Shown: positions 46,252-59,030 of the stretch, piece after piece
Layout: the number at the start of each line of letters is the position of its first letter
Numbering within the stretch: the stretch's first letter is position 1
From: Antedon mediterranea
Lineage: Eukaryota; Echinodermata; Crinoidea; Comatulida; Antedonidae
Direction: 5' to 3'
Assembly (NCBI RefSeq): GCF_964355755.1
Contig: NC_092674.1
Location: 13,147,001 to 13,211,000 of the forward strand
DNA: 64,000 nt
Notes under the pieces: model-generated
The model's input: the letters and a program-made list of their open reading frames with translations, nothing else
Database searches by the model: none
Told to the model about the DNA's origin: nothing
Program-made: the position numbers and the translations under genes

Positions 46252-47112
46252 TAAGTTAACAATAAATATTATAAATTGGTTGTAAACAATGTATAAAAGC
46301 AATACAAACATTGTGTGTAGAGTGTTAAAGTTCAACTTATAACAAGGATCACCAATTAAACACAATGCTATCAATGGATAGAAATCATAATTATATCTAA
46401 AAAGGTTCCATAATCATTAGAAACTCGTAGTACAGAACATATCAACAATGTTCTCTCCTTCAGAAATGGTTTCCGAATTTACATGAACGTAAAGCATAGA
46501 TGCTGTAAGAATGACGCTCAAACCGGCCGCCACTACGACGACAATATTTCTATAAAGTGTGCGCAATAGTAGACACCACATTTACATTTGTACAGTATGT
46601 CTGATTTCTTACGAACTCTTCTAAATTGTTTAATTTAAATAATATTTGTAATATAAAATTTTAAAATAAATCATTCTAAATGCTTAATATAGCCTACGAA
46701 ACTGATGTTTACAGAAACAGAGGAAATGTTCGTTAAGATAAATATCTGGTACTTGTATAGCAACATTTGTAGTAGCTAACACAACTAAAGTATAACTGTA
46801 AAATACATAAGGTGCAAACATTTTATATAAAACACAACCTTATCATACACTCACGTATAGTTAAATACATTACTTATCAAACTCACTTGACTTGTGCTGA
46901 AATATATGTTTTCTCAATCAACAGTTGACACTATAAGCGATAACAAGTGCATACTAAAAAGTTGCTGCAACAAGCGTGATTTGTTATTTATTGTTTGCTT
47001 TGATCTTATCATAAGGTGATTGGAGCTGCACCGATGTGAATTGCCATTTTAGGTGAGCAAAGTAAACCATTATACCGATTTGGTACGAAGTACAATACAA
47101 TTCATAATTGTG
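46252..47112. other. Upstream region of ankyrin gene, promoter not located
   Basis: Probably contains the first noncoding exon and the promoter. No TATA box with convincing context could be chosen in such AT-rich DNA. Confidence 0.4.
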
Positions 47113-47511
47113 GACATACATTTCTCCACCACTAATTCACAGAACAAAGTTTTTTTTTCAATAAAGGTGAATGTGTCATTGACATCTAATTTTAATATTG
47201 TTCTTCTTTGATTGCAAGTGAATGCATCATCTATTCATTTTTATAGTTTTTTTATGGTATAAAAATATCAATCAATAGTTTAGGCCTATGTTGAAATTGA
47301 TTGCTTTTGTCATAGACATACATTTCTCCACCACTAATTCACAGAACAAAGTTTTTTTTTCAATAAAGGTGAACGTGCCAGTGACATCTAATTTTAATAG
47401 TGTTCTTCTTTGATTGCAAGTGAATGCATCGTCTATTCATTTTTATATTCATTTATCGTATAAAAATATCAATCAATAGTTTATGTTGAAATTGATTGCT
47501 TTTGCATTAAT
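47113..47511. repeat. 202-bp tandem duplication
   Basis: GACATACATTTCTCCACCAC begins both units (47,113 and 47,315). They stay nearly identical through CAATCAATAGTTTA and GAAATTGATTGCTTTTG. Confidence 0.95.
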
Positions 47512-48504
47512 TATTAACATTAACATAAATACAAGTAAAAAGAATTATTCACTTTGAAAAAAAGAATATTAAATGACATTATTTAATTAAAATTAAATAT
47601 AAATTATTATTCAAAAAAATTCAAAAATTACCACAAAAATGTGCTACATTATCTATAAAAATCTATTATTTCCAAATATGTTACATTCCTACCTAAAGTT
47701 AATGCGTAAATATTTTTAAATATTCATGTGATAAATTTTCTACTTGCATAAGTATACCTACATATATCTAGATTTATAAAGCAAACATATAAAAGAAATG
47801 TACACAAAGTTTATTACTGCCACTAATAAAAGCAAGCAAGAATACTTGAACTGAAATAGGAAGAATATTATGTTCATGAAATGAAAGTTTGACATAGTTC
47901 TATAACCAGGCGAAGCCGAGTGCAGAAAAGAAGTCAATCTTCTAAGGACTATTCTCTCCGTTCAAATAATATAAAATATTCATTGTTAGGTTCAATGTTA
48001 GTTATACAATGTACGATTACATAATTAAAATAAGAGGCATTTAAACAATATATAATTCCATTTTGTAAAAAATGTATTTTAATGAATGCATGTTAGAAGA
48101 AAGGAATTGATTCTAAATAGGCTGCTGCATGTTTGTTTTTTTTTTTTGTCAAAATTTAATAGTTCCTTATATTAGCAAATCCGCGTATGATGTATGACGT
48201 CTCATCCATACTTTATTATTTGTTTTTATGTTGTGGATATCAACTTTTAATATTTTCATTTCTATTGTACACATAATACACATTACATATGTTGAGTTTT
48301 ACTTTACTAGTTGTAATCAATATGTTTGTTTTTCTTTGACATATTTTACACAGAGGCGTCAAACATGGTAAATTTTAGCTACAGACAATATATTAAAATA
48401 TTTAATAAAACACCAGATGGTTAAAAATTATATTGTTTTTTATACGTACAAAAAGAGTTGCTGTTAAGCCAATCATGGTTCAGTTTTATATATTTGTAAT
48501 AATT
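47512..48504. other. AT-rich intergenic DNA, no feature seen
   Basis: Read on both strands; no exon, RNA gene or repeat border found. Confidence 0.5.
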
Positions 48505-50968
48505 CAACCCTCTGATTAATAATGGATCGATCCATTTAGCGGTCTTATACTAGATAACTAGTTTCTATAGTCGTGAGTGTTAACACTCGTTTCATTTGGC
48601 AACTTTCAGTCAAATAAATAGATAGTACTTATCTGTTTTCATTTAGAGCTAGACCGTTTTAATTTTCTGTCTATGTGTCTGTTGTACCCAACTAGAGTTG
48701 TGTTATACTTATAATTATTATTCTTTGCCAACTTACCAACTATTGCTACTGGACTTGAAAATTGTACAAACTTTCCCGATCCACTCTCGATTCAACCGAT
48801 TCGTATCTGTTTACAGTACCTGCACTCTTTTGTCTATGTATACCTAAAGTTAGCACAATAATGGCACAAAAACCTTTCCACGGTCTAATGATCCTTTTTA
48901 TATAGATGCTCAAGTCATTGTGTAGAATTTCAATTCATAGTTTCAGTCATTCAATTCTATATAACTCTATAAGTAGTCAGGTATCATATTATATAACCTG
49001 TACCCAATATAGTATACTAGCTCTTAGTGTGATAAATTTGATAAAACCTAACGTACTCAATAGGTAAATTAATTTTATATGTATAATATGAAATTAAAAC
49101 TCAGAGGATATAGGAAAATAGGTAGCAAAATATTACGATTGTGTAAATCTTTGTTGAATTCATGTATTAAGACAGTAGGATATATTATTGTTACGTTTAT
49201 ATTTAAGCATAATTATAAATGAAATAACTCAACTGTTGGAAAGAAAAGAGAACGCATGTATAATATATAATATATGTCATTAATTGATACTATTTAAAGA
49301 AATAAGAATAATAATACTATAGGACAAAATTTTAACGTTATAAATAATCTAACAGTCACACATTTTTATTCAGCATTTACTGACTAAATGTATAAATCAT
49401 GTAAACAGTGGGCGCCATCTCATTTGCAGCCAAGATTCTTATGTCTAAAAAGCCTGGTTTCCATAAAATCGCTACACCGTTTCCATTGAAATCGCTACAC
49501 CCGCATATGTCGCCGACGCGCATCGGGGAGGTCTCCCCGATTCATCGCAGACAAATCGGCAAAGTTCAACCATGTTCAACTTTGCCGATTTTGTCGGCGA
49601 TGAGTCGTATACGCGTGTACCAAAGTTTAGCGCTCGCGTACTAGATCGCCGATAAATTCTAGCGTTTCCATAGAATCTGTCGGCGACAGCAGTCGGCGAC
49701 ACGGTGTAGCGATTTTATGGAAACCAGGCTTTATGCAAAGTTTAAAAATAAATAACGTCAGCGATGTTTGTCAAGATCGCATCGGGCTGCACGAAAACTG
49801 TTGTGGCCCCGAATAGAAAGTAAACAAATTCATGACGCGCGCTTACGTTGGTGTTGTTACGGAAGTAGACATTTCCGTAATACTTTATCCTATGTCGAAC
49901 ATTATTTGGAGAATTGTCTGATAGGTTTTTCCCCTTTTCGAGCGGGTTATATTATAATTTTAGACACATAAAGTATATTATACACAAACAGGTACCTAGT
50001 ATTCCTTATTTTCATTATTTTACACACAACACATATATTAAGCTTTCTCAGTTTACTCAGAGTATACATAATTATTTACCAATACATAATATGTATTTCT
50101 ACTGATACTGTACAAGCACAGCTAAATACTACTAAAGCTTAATTATGAACTACATGTTGGCCTCTTGTGGGCTACCACTCATATGACATCAATGTATTAA
50201 AGATCCAGTGTGTTTTCACAGGAGCCAGTAAATTAAACGATTTTTAAGTTTTAAGGTTTTATGTTTTAAGTATATCGGTAAGGATGACATCCGTAAGGTA
50301 AATTGTGGAATTTTGAGTCAAAATAATTCCCCAGAATTATTCCAGCCAAATGAGCGAATAACTTTAGTAACATATGAGTAGCGCCTGTGTTGAAGTTAGG
50401 TGTTGGATGATGACGGGGACGGCTTGGTGGGAAGATTGAAAAGTTTGTACAATTATTGGACGGCTAATTTAACAATGTAGTGTGCTAAAATGCATATTAG
50501 TAACAACTAAAAACACTCTGAATACCCATTGGTTGCCAAATAGAAATTAGCCTATCCTACATTTTTGGGGTTCCACTCAATTCCAAACTATTCTTTAATT
50601 TCCAAACCAAGACCTGATCGTATAGGAGCCATCGTCGCGATTAATGCCAATGGATGAAACTTCGAATATAAACGTGTTGAAAATATTGAAGTTCCACACC
50701 AACTAGAAGTCATTTGGTATTATATTTCTTTACTGCAGAGCTGTATCCAACTAATTTACGGTTAGCATAACCATACTTTATTTATACCATATTTAATTAT
50801 TTAAGGTGATTCTAGCTAATCTAGGCCTAGCTTCTAGGTGAAAAGGAAACCCTATTTTTGTTTTCACTTTTATATAGGACTAAGAAGTTAAATAATGTGT
50901 TCAAAATAAAAAAAAAATTCCTAAACTATAAGTTGTATGGAGAAGACAACTCCCATCCACCGGATCCC
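48505..50968. repeat. 2.5-kb repeat, copy 1
   Basis: Begins CAACCCTCTGATTAATAATG, then GGATCGATCC, then ordered landmarks TTGCTACTGGACTTGAAAA, CCTTTCCACGGTCTAATGAT, CCTAACGTACTCAATAGGTA and GGGCGCCATCTCATTTGCAG. A 284-bp MITE splits it at 49,448. The same landmarks recur in four more copies. No coding potential. Confidence 0.9.
49448..49731. mobile_element. MITE 1, 284 bp, TA target
   Basis: Ends are inverted: AAAGCCTGGTTTCCATAAAA plus TCGCTACACCG on the left and its exact inverse on the right (about 31 bp). It is flanked by TA on both sides. GC-rich, with inverted words in the centre (CGGCAAAGTTCAACCATG, then CAACTTTGCCG). The other four tandem copies have the empty sequence (for example GTCTATTATGCAAAG near 55,100). 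Confidence 0.9.
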
Positions 50969-53421
50969 CAACCCTCTGATTAATAATGGATCGATCCCAT
51001 TTAGCGGTCTTATAGTAGAAATTAGTTCCTATAATTTTCCTGAGTGTTAACATTCGTTTCATTTGGCAACTTTCAGTAAAATAAATAAATAGTACTTATC
51101 TGTTCTCATTTACAGCTAGACCGTTTTAATTTTCTGTCTATGTGTCTGTTGTACCCAACTAGGGTTGTGTTATACTTATAATTATTATACTTTGCCAACT
51201 TACCAACTATTGCTACTGGATTTGAAAACTGAACAAACTTTCCCGATCCACTCTCGATTCAACCAATTCGTAGCTGTTTACAGTACCTACACTCCTTTTA
51301 TATATTTTCATATTATTATTTATAATAACAATATGTATACCTAAAGTTAGCACAATAATGGCACAAAAACCTTCCACGGTCTAATGATCCTTTTTATATA
51401 GATCCTCAAGTCATTGTGTAGAATTTCAATTCATAGTTTCAGTCATTCAATTCTATATAACTGTATAAGTAGTCAGGTATCATATTATATAACCTGTACC
51501 CAGTATAGTATACTATTAGTGTGATACATTTGATCAAACCCCACGTACTCAATAGGTAAATGGATTTCATATGTATCTTATGAAATTAAAACTCAGATGA
51601 TATAGGAAAATAGGTAAGAAAATATTACGATTGTGTAAATCTTTGTTGAATTCATGTATTAAGACAGTAGGATATATTATGGTTACGTTTATATTTAAGT
51701 ATAATTATAAATGAAATAACTCAACTGTTGGAAAGAAAGGAGAACGCATGTACAATATATAATGTCATTAATTGACACTATTTCAAGAAACAAGAATAAT
51801 AATACTGTAGAACAACATGTTAACGTTACAAATAATCTAACAGTCACACATTTTTATTCAGCATTTACTGACTAATGTATAAAACCTGTAAACAGAGGGC
51901 GCCATTTAATTTGCAGCCAAGATTATTACGTCTATTATGCAACGTTGACAAATAAAGTAATTAGGTAAATTGTGAAATTTGGGGGCAAAATTATTCCCCA
52001 GAATTATTCCAGCCAAATGAACGAAAAACATGAGTAACATATGAGTAGCGCCTGTGTTGAAGTTAGGTGTTGGATGATGAAGGGGATGGCTGGGTGGGAA
52101 GATTGAAAAATTTGTACAACTATTGGACGGTTAATTTAAGAATACAGTGTGCTAGTATGCATCTTAGTAAACAACTAAAAACACACTGAATTCCCATTGG
52201 TTGCCAATTAGAAATTAGCCTATCCTACATTTTTGTGTTCCACTCAATTCCAAACTATTCTTTAATTTTTAAACCAAGAATATGAAACGTGCTGAAAATA
52301 TTGAAGTTCCACACCAACTCATTTTGGTATTATTGTATATTTTTATCATATTTAATTATTGATTCTAGCTAGTCTAGGCCTAGCTTCTAGGTGAAAAGGA
52401 CGCTCTATTTAGGTTTTCACTTAATAGGCCTAAGAAGTTAAATAATGTGTTCAAAATAAAATAAATGCCTAAACTCTAAAGAAGCAACCAACTGTTCAAT
52501 AATTGTCATTGTATATTCGACGTCATGGGATGGGGCTTACTTTTTGAGACCTACTTGACAGAAATATACTGATATTTTAAGTTGTACAACAGTTGATACA
52601 TGACATATACTATATATTGTTTTTCTGTTTTTGCAAAATCCGTAATACAAATTGGGGGAATCCCGGTATTTTCGCAGAAATGAATTCTTCTATTTATTTT
52701 GGTCTTTGATTGAAAGTAGGTGAATCATAGAAGAAAAACTAAAGAATCAATCCACCTGCAATGCATGTTGGGATTTATAGCGGGCCGCTAATACTTTTAG
52801 AATAGACTTATTTTTCCCATTTTTAACTGTTCAAAGACGAAAAAAGTTATCGCGATAGGACCATATTATAGTATTTATTTTTACATTAAATGTAATTTAT
52901 GACCTTAAATTAAATTTTAAAAACGTAGGGAATGGGAAAATGTATTATAATAGGAATAAACTTCAAACAGTTATGTAAATGTTTAGTTTCAGTAGAAACC
53001 AGCTTCCTTCAAAAGGTTATATTTCATTTTCAGATTGTTGTTACTTGTATTCTTATAATACTATATACGTCTCCGACTGTTACAAATCTGAAAACAAATC
53101 CGAAAATATTCTATTTCACTTCGAAATAGAAACATTTGCTTTAAAACAGGAAGTAAGCGCCGTATATAGGTCTATTGTATGGTTAATCATTTTGTATAAA
53201 TAATTTACAGTACAGTAAAGGCAAGGTTTTAATAGTCCAAATATGTCAATTCAAAATACACTTCCTATCTTTAACCAAACTTTGAAGCATTTTATATCTG
53301 TTGGTTAGGGTCAATGGATACTGATGCTTATAGTGGAACGTTATTATTACTGTAATAAACCCTAACTTATATCAGTAATAATAATGCAATGAAATATTTA
53401 TAAAAAGGTATACATTTTTTT
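50969..53421. repeat. 2.5-kb repeat, copy 2
   Basis: Same landmark order as copy 1, without MITE 1. From about 52,600 it also holds the block with GTAATACAAATTGGGGGAAT, GCATGTTGGGAT, GCGGGCCGCTAAT and GGAAGTAAGCGCCGTATATA, which returns in copies 3 and 4. Confidence 0.9.
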
Positions 53422-53942
53422 CAACCCTCTGATTAATAATGGATCGATCCATTTAGCGATCTTATAGCAGAAACTAGTTTCTATAGTCCACTCGTTTCAT
53501 TTGGCAATAAAATCTTTCAGTAAAATAAATAGATAGTACTTATCTGTTTTCATTTACAGCTAGACCATTTTAATTGTCTGTCTATGTGGTTGGTGTATAC
53601 TTATAATTATTATTGCCAACTTACCAAACTATTGCTACTGGACTTGAAAATCTCTAAGAACTGAACAGAATTTCCCGAACCACTCCCAATTCAACAAATT
53701 CGTAGCTGTTTACAGTACCTGCACTCCTTTGTCTGTTTTCATATTAGTATTTATAATAACAATATGTATGCTTAAATTTAGCACAATAATGGCACAAAAA
53801 CCTTTCCACGGTATAATGGACCTTTTTATATAGATGCACAAATCATTGTGTAGAATTTCAATTCAAATTTACAGGCATTCAATTCTATATAACCCCAGAA
53901 GTAGTCATGTATCAGAATATATAACCTGTACCCAATACTCTA

Positions 53943-54745
53943 AAGCCCCTTTCTCACGGATGTGCCTGCAATATACCGGTACAGTGCTAGCGTCGTGCCG
54001 GTATCGTTACCGGAATATACCCATTCTCATCGGACTATCGTGCCGAAAATATAACCGATATATACCGGCTTTCTATGAGAAAGGAGTCGGGCATATTCGG
54101 CCAATAAAAAGTCTCTGACAAAATAATTATTGAGGGCGTCATTTATTGTTATTATTTTTGTCTAGCGATATATGGCGGCGAATTTTAAGTTACAGATTAT
54201 TATCTTACTTTATAGCATATTATGCAATACATGCTATGTACAGTATATTGTGCATATATTATACAGGTACAGCAATTAATTAGCCGTCATCGGCAATCTG
54301 TAAAACACCAATAGAAGGCTGTACAATTTACAAGGCGACGAAGGGTCAGGCACCAACAAAGAGCTATGGCCTAGGCCTATAGATTATGCTACACATTTCT
54401 TCTTGTCCCCTTATTTTAAGCAGCTCTCTTATCTCATTATCCCTCCAGTTCGACATTATTATTGTTAATTGAATTGAATCGGCGCCAAAGTGATACACTT
54501 GACCGCGCAATGTGTCAAAGCCTCGGCGGGGAATTAAATATCCAGAATATAACGGCGTTACGTTCTCACAGAATGCCCGTCTGGCATTGTGGGGAATATC
54601 CATAGAATAATTATTACTAGGTCTAAAGCAGGTCATGTCGATGCCGGCATGATACCAAGTTCTCACACAAAACCATACCGGAATGGTAATGGTATATTCC
54701 CGCAATATTCCTGGCACACAGCTCTGTGAGCTGAGAAAGGGGCTT
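53943..54745. mobile_element. Element 2: 803-bp TIR element, Harbinger- or mariner-like
   Basis: Ends AAGCCCCTTTCTCA and its inverse TGAGAAAGGGGCTT, with TA outside both. The empty site is seen in other copies as CTCTTAGTGTGAT. Subterminal words (CCGGAATATAC, GGTATATTCC) are also inverted. The centre codes on the minus strand for MSNWRDNEIRELLKIRGQEE (54,456-54,397), which resembles the start of a Myb/SANT-like domain of Harbinger accessory proteins. That favours Harbinger (3-bp TTA/TAA target), while TA alone would fit mariner. Superfamily is unsettled. Confidence 0.75.
54364..54456 (-). pseudogene. Myb/SANT-like N-terminal fragment in element 2
   Basis: MSNWRDNEIRELLKIRGQEE followed by MCSIIYRPRP and a stop. 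W-x-x-x-E-x-x-x-L-L is the first-helix pattern of trihelix/Myb-like domains found in transposon accessory genes. Only about 30 codons are left; upstream in-frame text over the TIR has no such pattern. Confidence 0.45.
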
Positions 54746-55551
54746 TAGTGTGATCACTTTGATAAAACCTAACGTACTCAATATGTAAATGAATTTTATA
54801 TGTATAATATGAAATTAAAACTCAGATGATAGGAAAATAGGTTTTAAGACAGTTGGATATATTATGGTTAAGTTTAGATTGGAAAGAAACTGTTGGAAAA
54901 AAAAGAGAACGCATGTATAATATAATATATGTCATTAATTGACGTTATTTCAAGAAATAAGAATAATAATAATATAGAACAACATTTTAACGTTATAAAT
55001 AATCTAACAGTCACACATTTTTCCGCATTTACTGACTAAATGTATAAAACATGTGAACAGAGGGCGCCATCTCATTTGAGTCACGATTCTTTCGTCTATT
55101 ATGCAAAGTTGAAAAATAAATAACGTCAACGATGTTTGTCAAGATCGCATCGTGCTACACGAAAACTGCTGTAGCCCCGAATAGAAAGTTAACATTAACG
55201 ATGCGCTCTTACGTTAGTGTTGTTACGGAAGTAGACATTTCCGGCTTTTCCCCTTTTCGAGCAAATAATTTTAGCACACAAAGTATATGCATAAAGAAGT
55301 ACCTAGTTTTCCTTATTTTCTTTATTGAACTATTCTTTTTAGCGTCCATTTAAGTACGGATATTTATGTTAGTTAAATTGTCCTGCCTTGACACAACAAT
55401 AACTTAAATTCACTTATTAAAAAAAAATAGTATGCCTAGATTATACATTCAGTATTTGACAACAGTTTTTGATACAGTAATTGGACGACAACAAACAATA
55501 TGCGGTAGCCAAACGATCATCATGGTTTACTTTATAAAGAATAACACCCAA

Positions 55552-55694
55552 CGTTCTTTCTGTGCAACGCTAGATCATTAATAATACATTCGATGAATTT
55601 TATTCTACTGACACAGAAGTATGAGGTTATATCAGTTACAACAACGTGGTACAGACCAGGTTTACCGTCTGACACAATGTCTTTTCGTGAATAG
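55552..55694 (+). pseudogene. LINE endonuclease N-terminal fragment, copy 1
   Basis: Reads CNARSLIINTFDEFYSTDT-like text across a frame break; the better copy at 58,203 shows the motif clearly. The TAG at 55,692 ends it. The pattern NARSL, then YDVISVT, then PSDTMS is the start of an apurinic-type endonuclease of CR1/L2-like LINEs. Confidence 0.55.
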
Positions 55695-55849
55695 ACTTTA
55701 GGCCTAACCTAGCGGAGTATGGTCGAAGCGGCCGCCAGTTTAGTATCGTTATTTGTATGGAACGCCATATGCACTTTTATATTTGATTGTCGTTGTCTTT
55801 GCCGAGTTGAGTTACAGCTAAAGGAGTATGCTCAAACCAATAACAATTT

Positions 55850-56340
55850 ACGGGTATTGCCGAATCTTTATATCTCGTTTACATACTATCGAATCTTTAT
55901 ACAGTATTGCATTAATAATTTACGTACGGTAGTCGAATCTTTGTTTACATACTATCGAATCGTTTACAGTATTGCATTAATAATTTACGTACGGTATTGC
56001 CGAATCTTTATATCTCATTTACATACTTTCGAATATTGACACAGTATTGCATTAACAATGTACGTACGGTACTGTCGAATCTTTATAGCTCATTTACATA
56101 CTATCGAATCTTTATACAGTATTGTATTAATAATTTACGTACGGTATTGCCGAATCTTTCTCATGTACATACAATCGAATATTTATACAGTATTGCATTA
56201 ATAATTTACGTACGGTACTGCCTAATCTTTATATCTCATTTACATACTATCGAATCTTTAAACACTATTGCATTAATAATTTACGTACGGTATTGCCGAA
56301 TATTTATATATCATTTACTGTACTATCGAATCTTGGTTTT
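55850..56340. repeat. CGTACGGTA minisatellite, copy 1
   Basis: About seven units of some 70-78 bp with CGAATCTTTATACAGTATTG, CATTAATAATTTACGTACGG and TATTGCCGAATC. Frames such as 55,997-56,389 are translations of the repeat and not genes. Confidence 0.9.
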
Positions 56341-58202
56341 TATTATTAGTAATAGGGTGTGTTCTACATTAAGTGTTATTCCATTGTAATACATGGTTTG
56401 TGTTTTCAATAAAGCAACGTGAGGGACGAATGCGCCAGAGGAACGTGCACCTTCTACAAAACTATTCCTGGCCGGCCACTAGTCGAGTTTATTAGCATAA
56501 ATTCACGTAATTAATTAGTTTTGTATGCATAGCTGGTAAACAACAGTAATATACGAACATCGGACGCTAGCTATACCTAGCCTGACTTTGTATAGTTGCT
56601 GCATTAATTGTATTTCTGTTTTCCAGAATCTGTAATACAAATTTGGAGAAACCCGGTATTTTCGCTGAAATAAATTCTTCTACTTTATTTACTTTAGCCT
56701 TCACGATCGATCGAAAGTAGGTGAATCACAGAAGAAAAACTAAAGAGTCAATCCCCGCGTAATGCATGTTGGGATAGCGGGCCGCTAATAATGAATAGAA
56801 TCGACTTATTTTTCACCTTTTTAACCGTTCACAGACCAAAAAAGTTATCGCAATAGGACCATATAGTATTTATTTTAACATTAAATGTAGGTTGTGACCT
56901 TAATAAATTAGATTTAAAAAACGTAGGGAATGGGACTTTAAACATTTTTCATAAGAATGACTTCAAACAGTTATGTAAATGTTTAGTGTCAGTAGTAACC
57001 AGCTTTCTTTAAAATGTAATAATTTATTTTAATATTTTTGTCAATTGCATTCTTATAATACTATGTAAGGCTACGACTGATTTACGAAAATATTCTATTT
57101 CACGAAATAGCAACATGTGCTTCTAAAACAGGAAGTAAGCGCCGTATATAATTATTGTATGCATATGACTAATCATTTTGTATAAATAATTCACAGTACG
57201 GTAAAAGCAATGTTTTAATAGTCCAAATATGTCAACATTCAAAATTCAAACTTTGAAGAATTTGATAACAGTTTGTTATGGTCACTTTTTGTGGAAAATG
57301 CATAGTGATGCTAATGGTGAAACGATATTATTATTGTAATAAACCATAACTTATATCAGTAATAATAATGCAATGAAATATATATAAAAAGGTATACATT
57401 TTTTTTTTCAACCCTCTGATTAATAATGGATCGATCCATTTAGCGGTCTTATAGCATAAACTAGTTTCTATAGTCCTGAGTGTTAACACTCGTTGTCCTG
57501 TGTCTGTTGTACTCCACTAGGGTTGTGTTATACTTATAATTATTATATATTGCCAACTTACCAGCTATTGCCACTGGACTTGAACACTGAACAAACTTTC
57601 CCGATAAACTCTCAATTCAACCGATTCGTAACTGTTTAAGTACCTTCACTCCTTTGTCTGTTTTCATATTAGTATTTATAATAACAATATGTATGCTTAT
57701 ATTTAGCACAATAATGGCACAAAAACCTTTCCACGGTCTAATGATCCTTTTTATATAGATGCTCAAGTCATTGTGTAGAATTTCAATTCATAGTTTCAGT
57801 CATTCAATTCTATATAACCACAAGTACTCATGTATCAGATTATAACCTTTACCTAATATAGTATACTCTTAATGTGATACATTTTTAAGCAAATTATATT
57901 ATAATTTTAGCACACAAAGTATATGCATAAATAAGAACCTAGTTTTCCTTATTTTCTTTATTTAACTATTCGTTTTAGCGTCCCTTTAAGTACGGATATT
58001 TATGTTAGTTAAATTGTCCCGGCCTTGATACAACAATAACTTAAATTCACTTATTTAAAAAAAATAGTATGCCTAGATTATGCATTCAGTATTCGACAAC
58101 AGTTTCTGATACAGCAATTGGACGACAACAAACAATCTGTTGTCGCCAACAGAACTTATTATGGTTCACTTTATGAAGAATAACACTCATAATGTTAGAT
58201 TG

Positions 58203-58357
58203 CCAACGTTTTTTCTGTGCAACGCTAGATCATTAATAATACATTCGATGAATTTTATTCTACTGACACAGAAGTATGATGTTATATCAGTTACAACAAC
58301 GTGCTACAGACCAGATTTACCGTCTGACACAATGTCCTCTCGTGGATGGCTTTAGGT
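58203..58357 (+). pseudogene. LINE endonuclease N-terminal fragment, copy 2
   Basis: Open frame with FLCNARSLIIHSMNFILLTQ, then KYDVISVTTTCYRPDLPSDT and MSSRGW, the start of a LINE AP-endonuclease (NARSL...L----YDVI-VTETW--P--PSD). The catalytic Glu of the usual ITETW word is replaced here (TTTCY), so it would be inactive. Downstream text (GGRSG-like) is frameshifted. Confidence 0.65.
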
Positions 58358-58489
58358 TTAGCCTAGCGGAGTATGGTCGAAGCGGCCGCCAGTTTAATAT
58401 CGTCATTTGTATGGAATGCCATGTGCGCTCTAATCTTTGATTGTCGTTGTCTATGGCGAGTTGAGTTACAGTCAAAGTTGAGTTACAGT

Positions 58490-59030
58490 CAAACCAATAA
58501 TAATTTGCGTACGGTATTGCCGAATTTTTATATCTCGTTTACATACTATCGAATCGTTTACAGTATTGCATTAATAATTTACGTACGGTACTGTCGAATT
58601 TTTATATCTCGTTTACATACTTTCGAATATTGACACAGTATTGCATTAATAATTTACGTACGGTAGGCCTACTGTCGAATCTTTATATCTCATTTGCATA
58701 GTTGAGTTACAGTCAAACCAATAATAATTTGCGTACGGTATTGCCGAATTTTTATATCTCGTTTACATACTATCGAATCGTTTACACTATTGCATTAATA
58801 ATTTACGTACGTTATTGCCGAATATTTATATTTCGTTTAATTACTATCGAATCTTTAAACACTATTGCAATAGTAATTTACGTACGGTACTGTTGAATCT
58901 TTATCTCATTTACATACTATAGTATCGAATCTTTATACAGTATTACATTAATAATTTACGTACGGTATTGCCGAATATTTATATATCATTTACTGTACTA
59001 TCGAATCTTTTTTATTAGTAGTAATAGGGT
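58490..59030. repeat. CGTACGGTA minisatellite, copy 2
   Basis: Same unit as 55,850-56,340, with an internal duplication: GTTGAGTTACAGTCAAACCA occurs at about 58,476 and 58,699. Confidence 0.9.

Larger units (their letters stand above)
53422..57408. repeat. 2.5-kb repeat, copy 3 (extended to 4.0 kb)
   Basis: Longer because it carries element 2 (53,943-54,745), a LINE endonuclease fragment and the CGTACGGTA minisatellite. Ends just before the next CAACCCTCTGATTAA. Confidence 0.9.

Noticed and set aside
46880-46900. Donor-like GTGAGT as the end of a noncoding first exon of the ankyrin gene
   Set aside because: Such words are common; no supporting promoter or exon signal. Mentioned only as a weak candidate.
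55719-58896. Frames of 64-130 codons with repeated YISFTYYRIF and NNLRTV words
   Set aside because: They translate the CGTACGGTA minisatellite and fall in step with its period; no gene signals.
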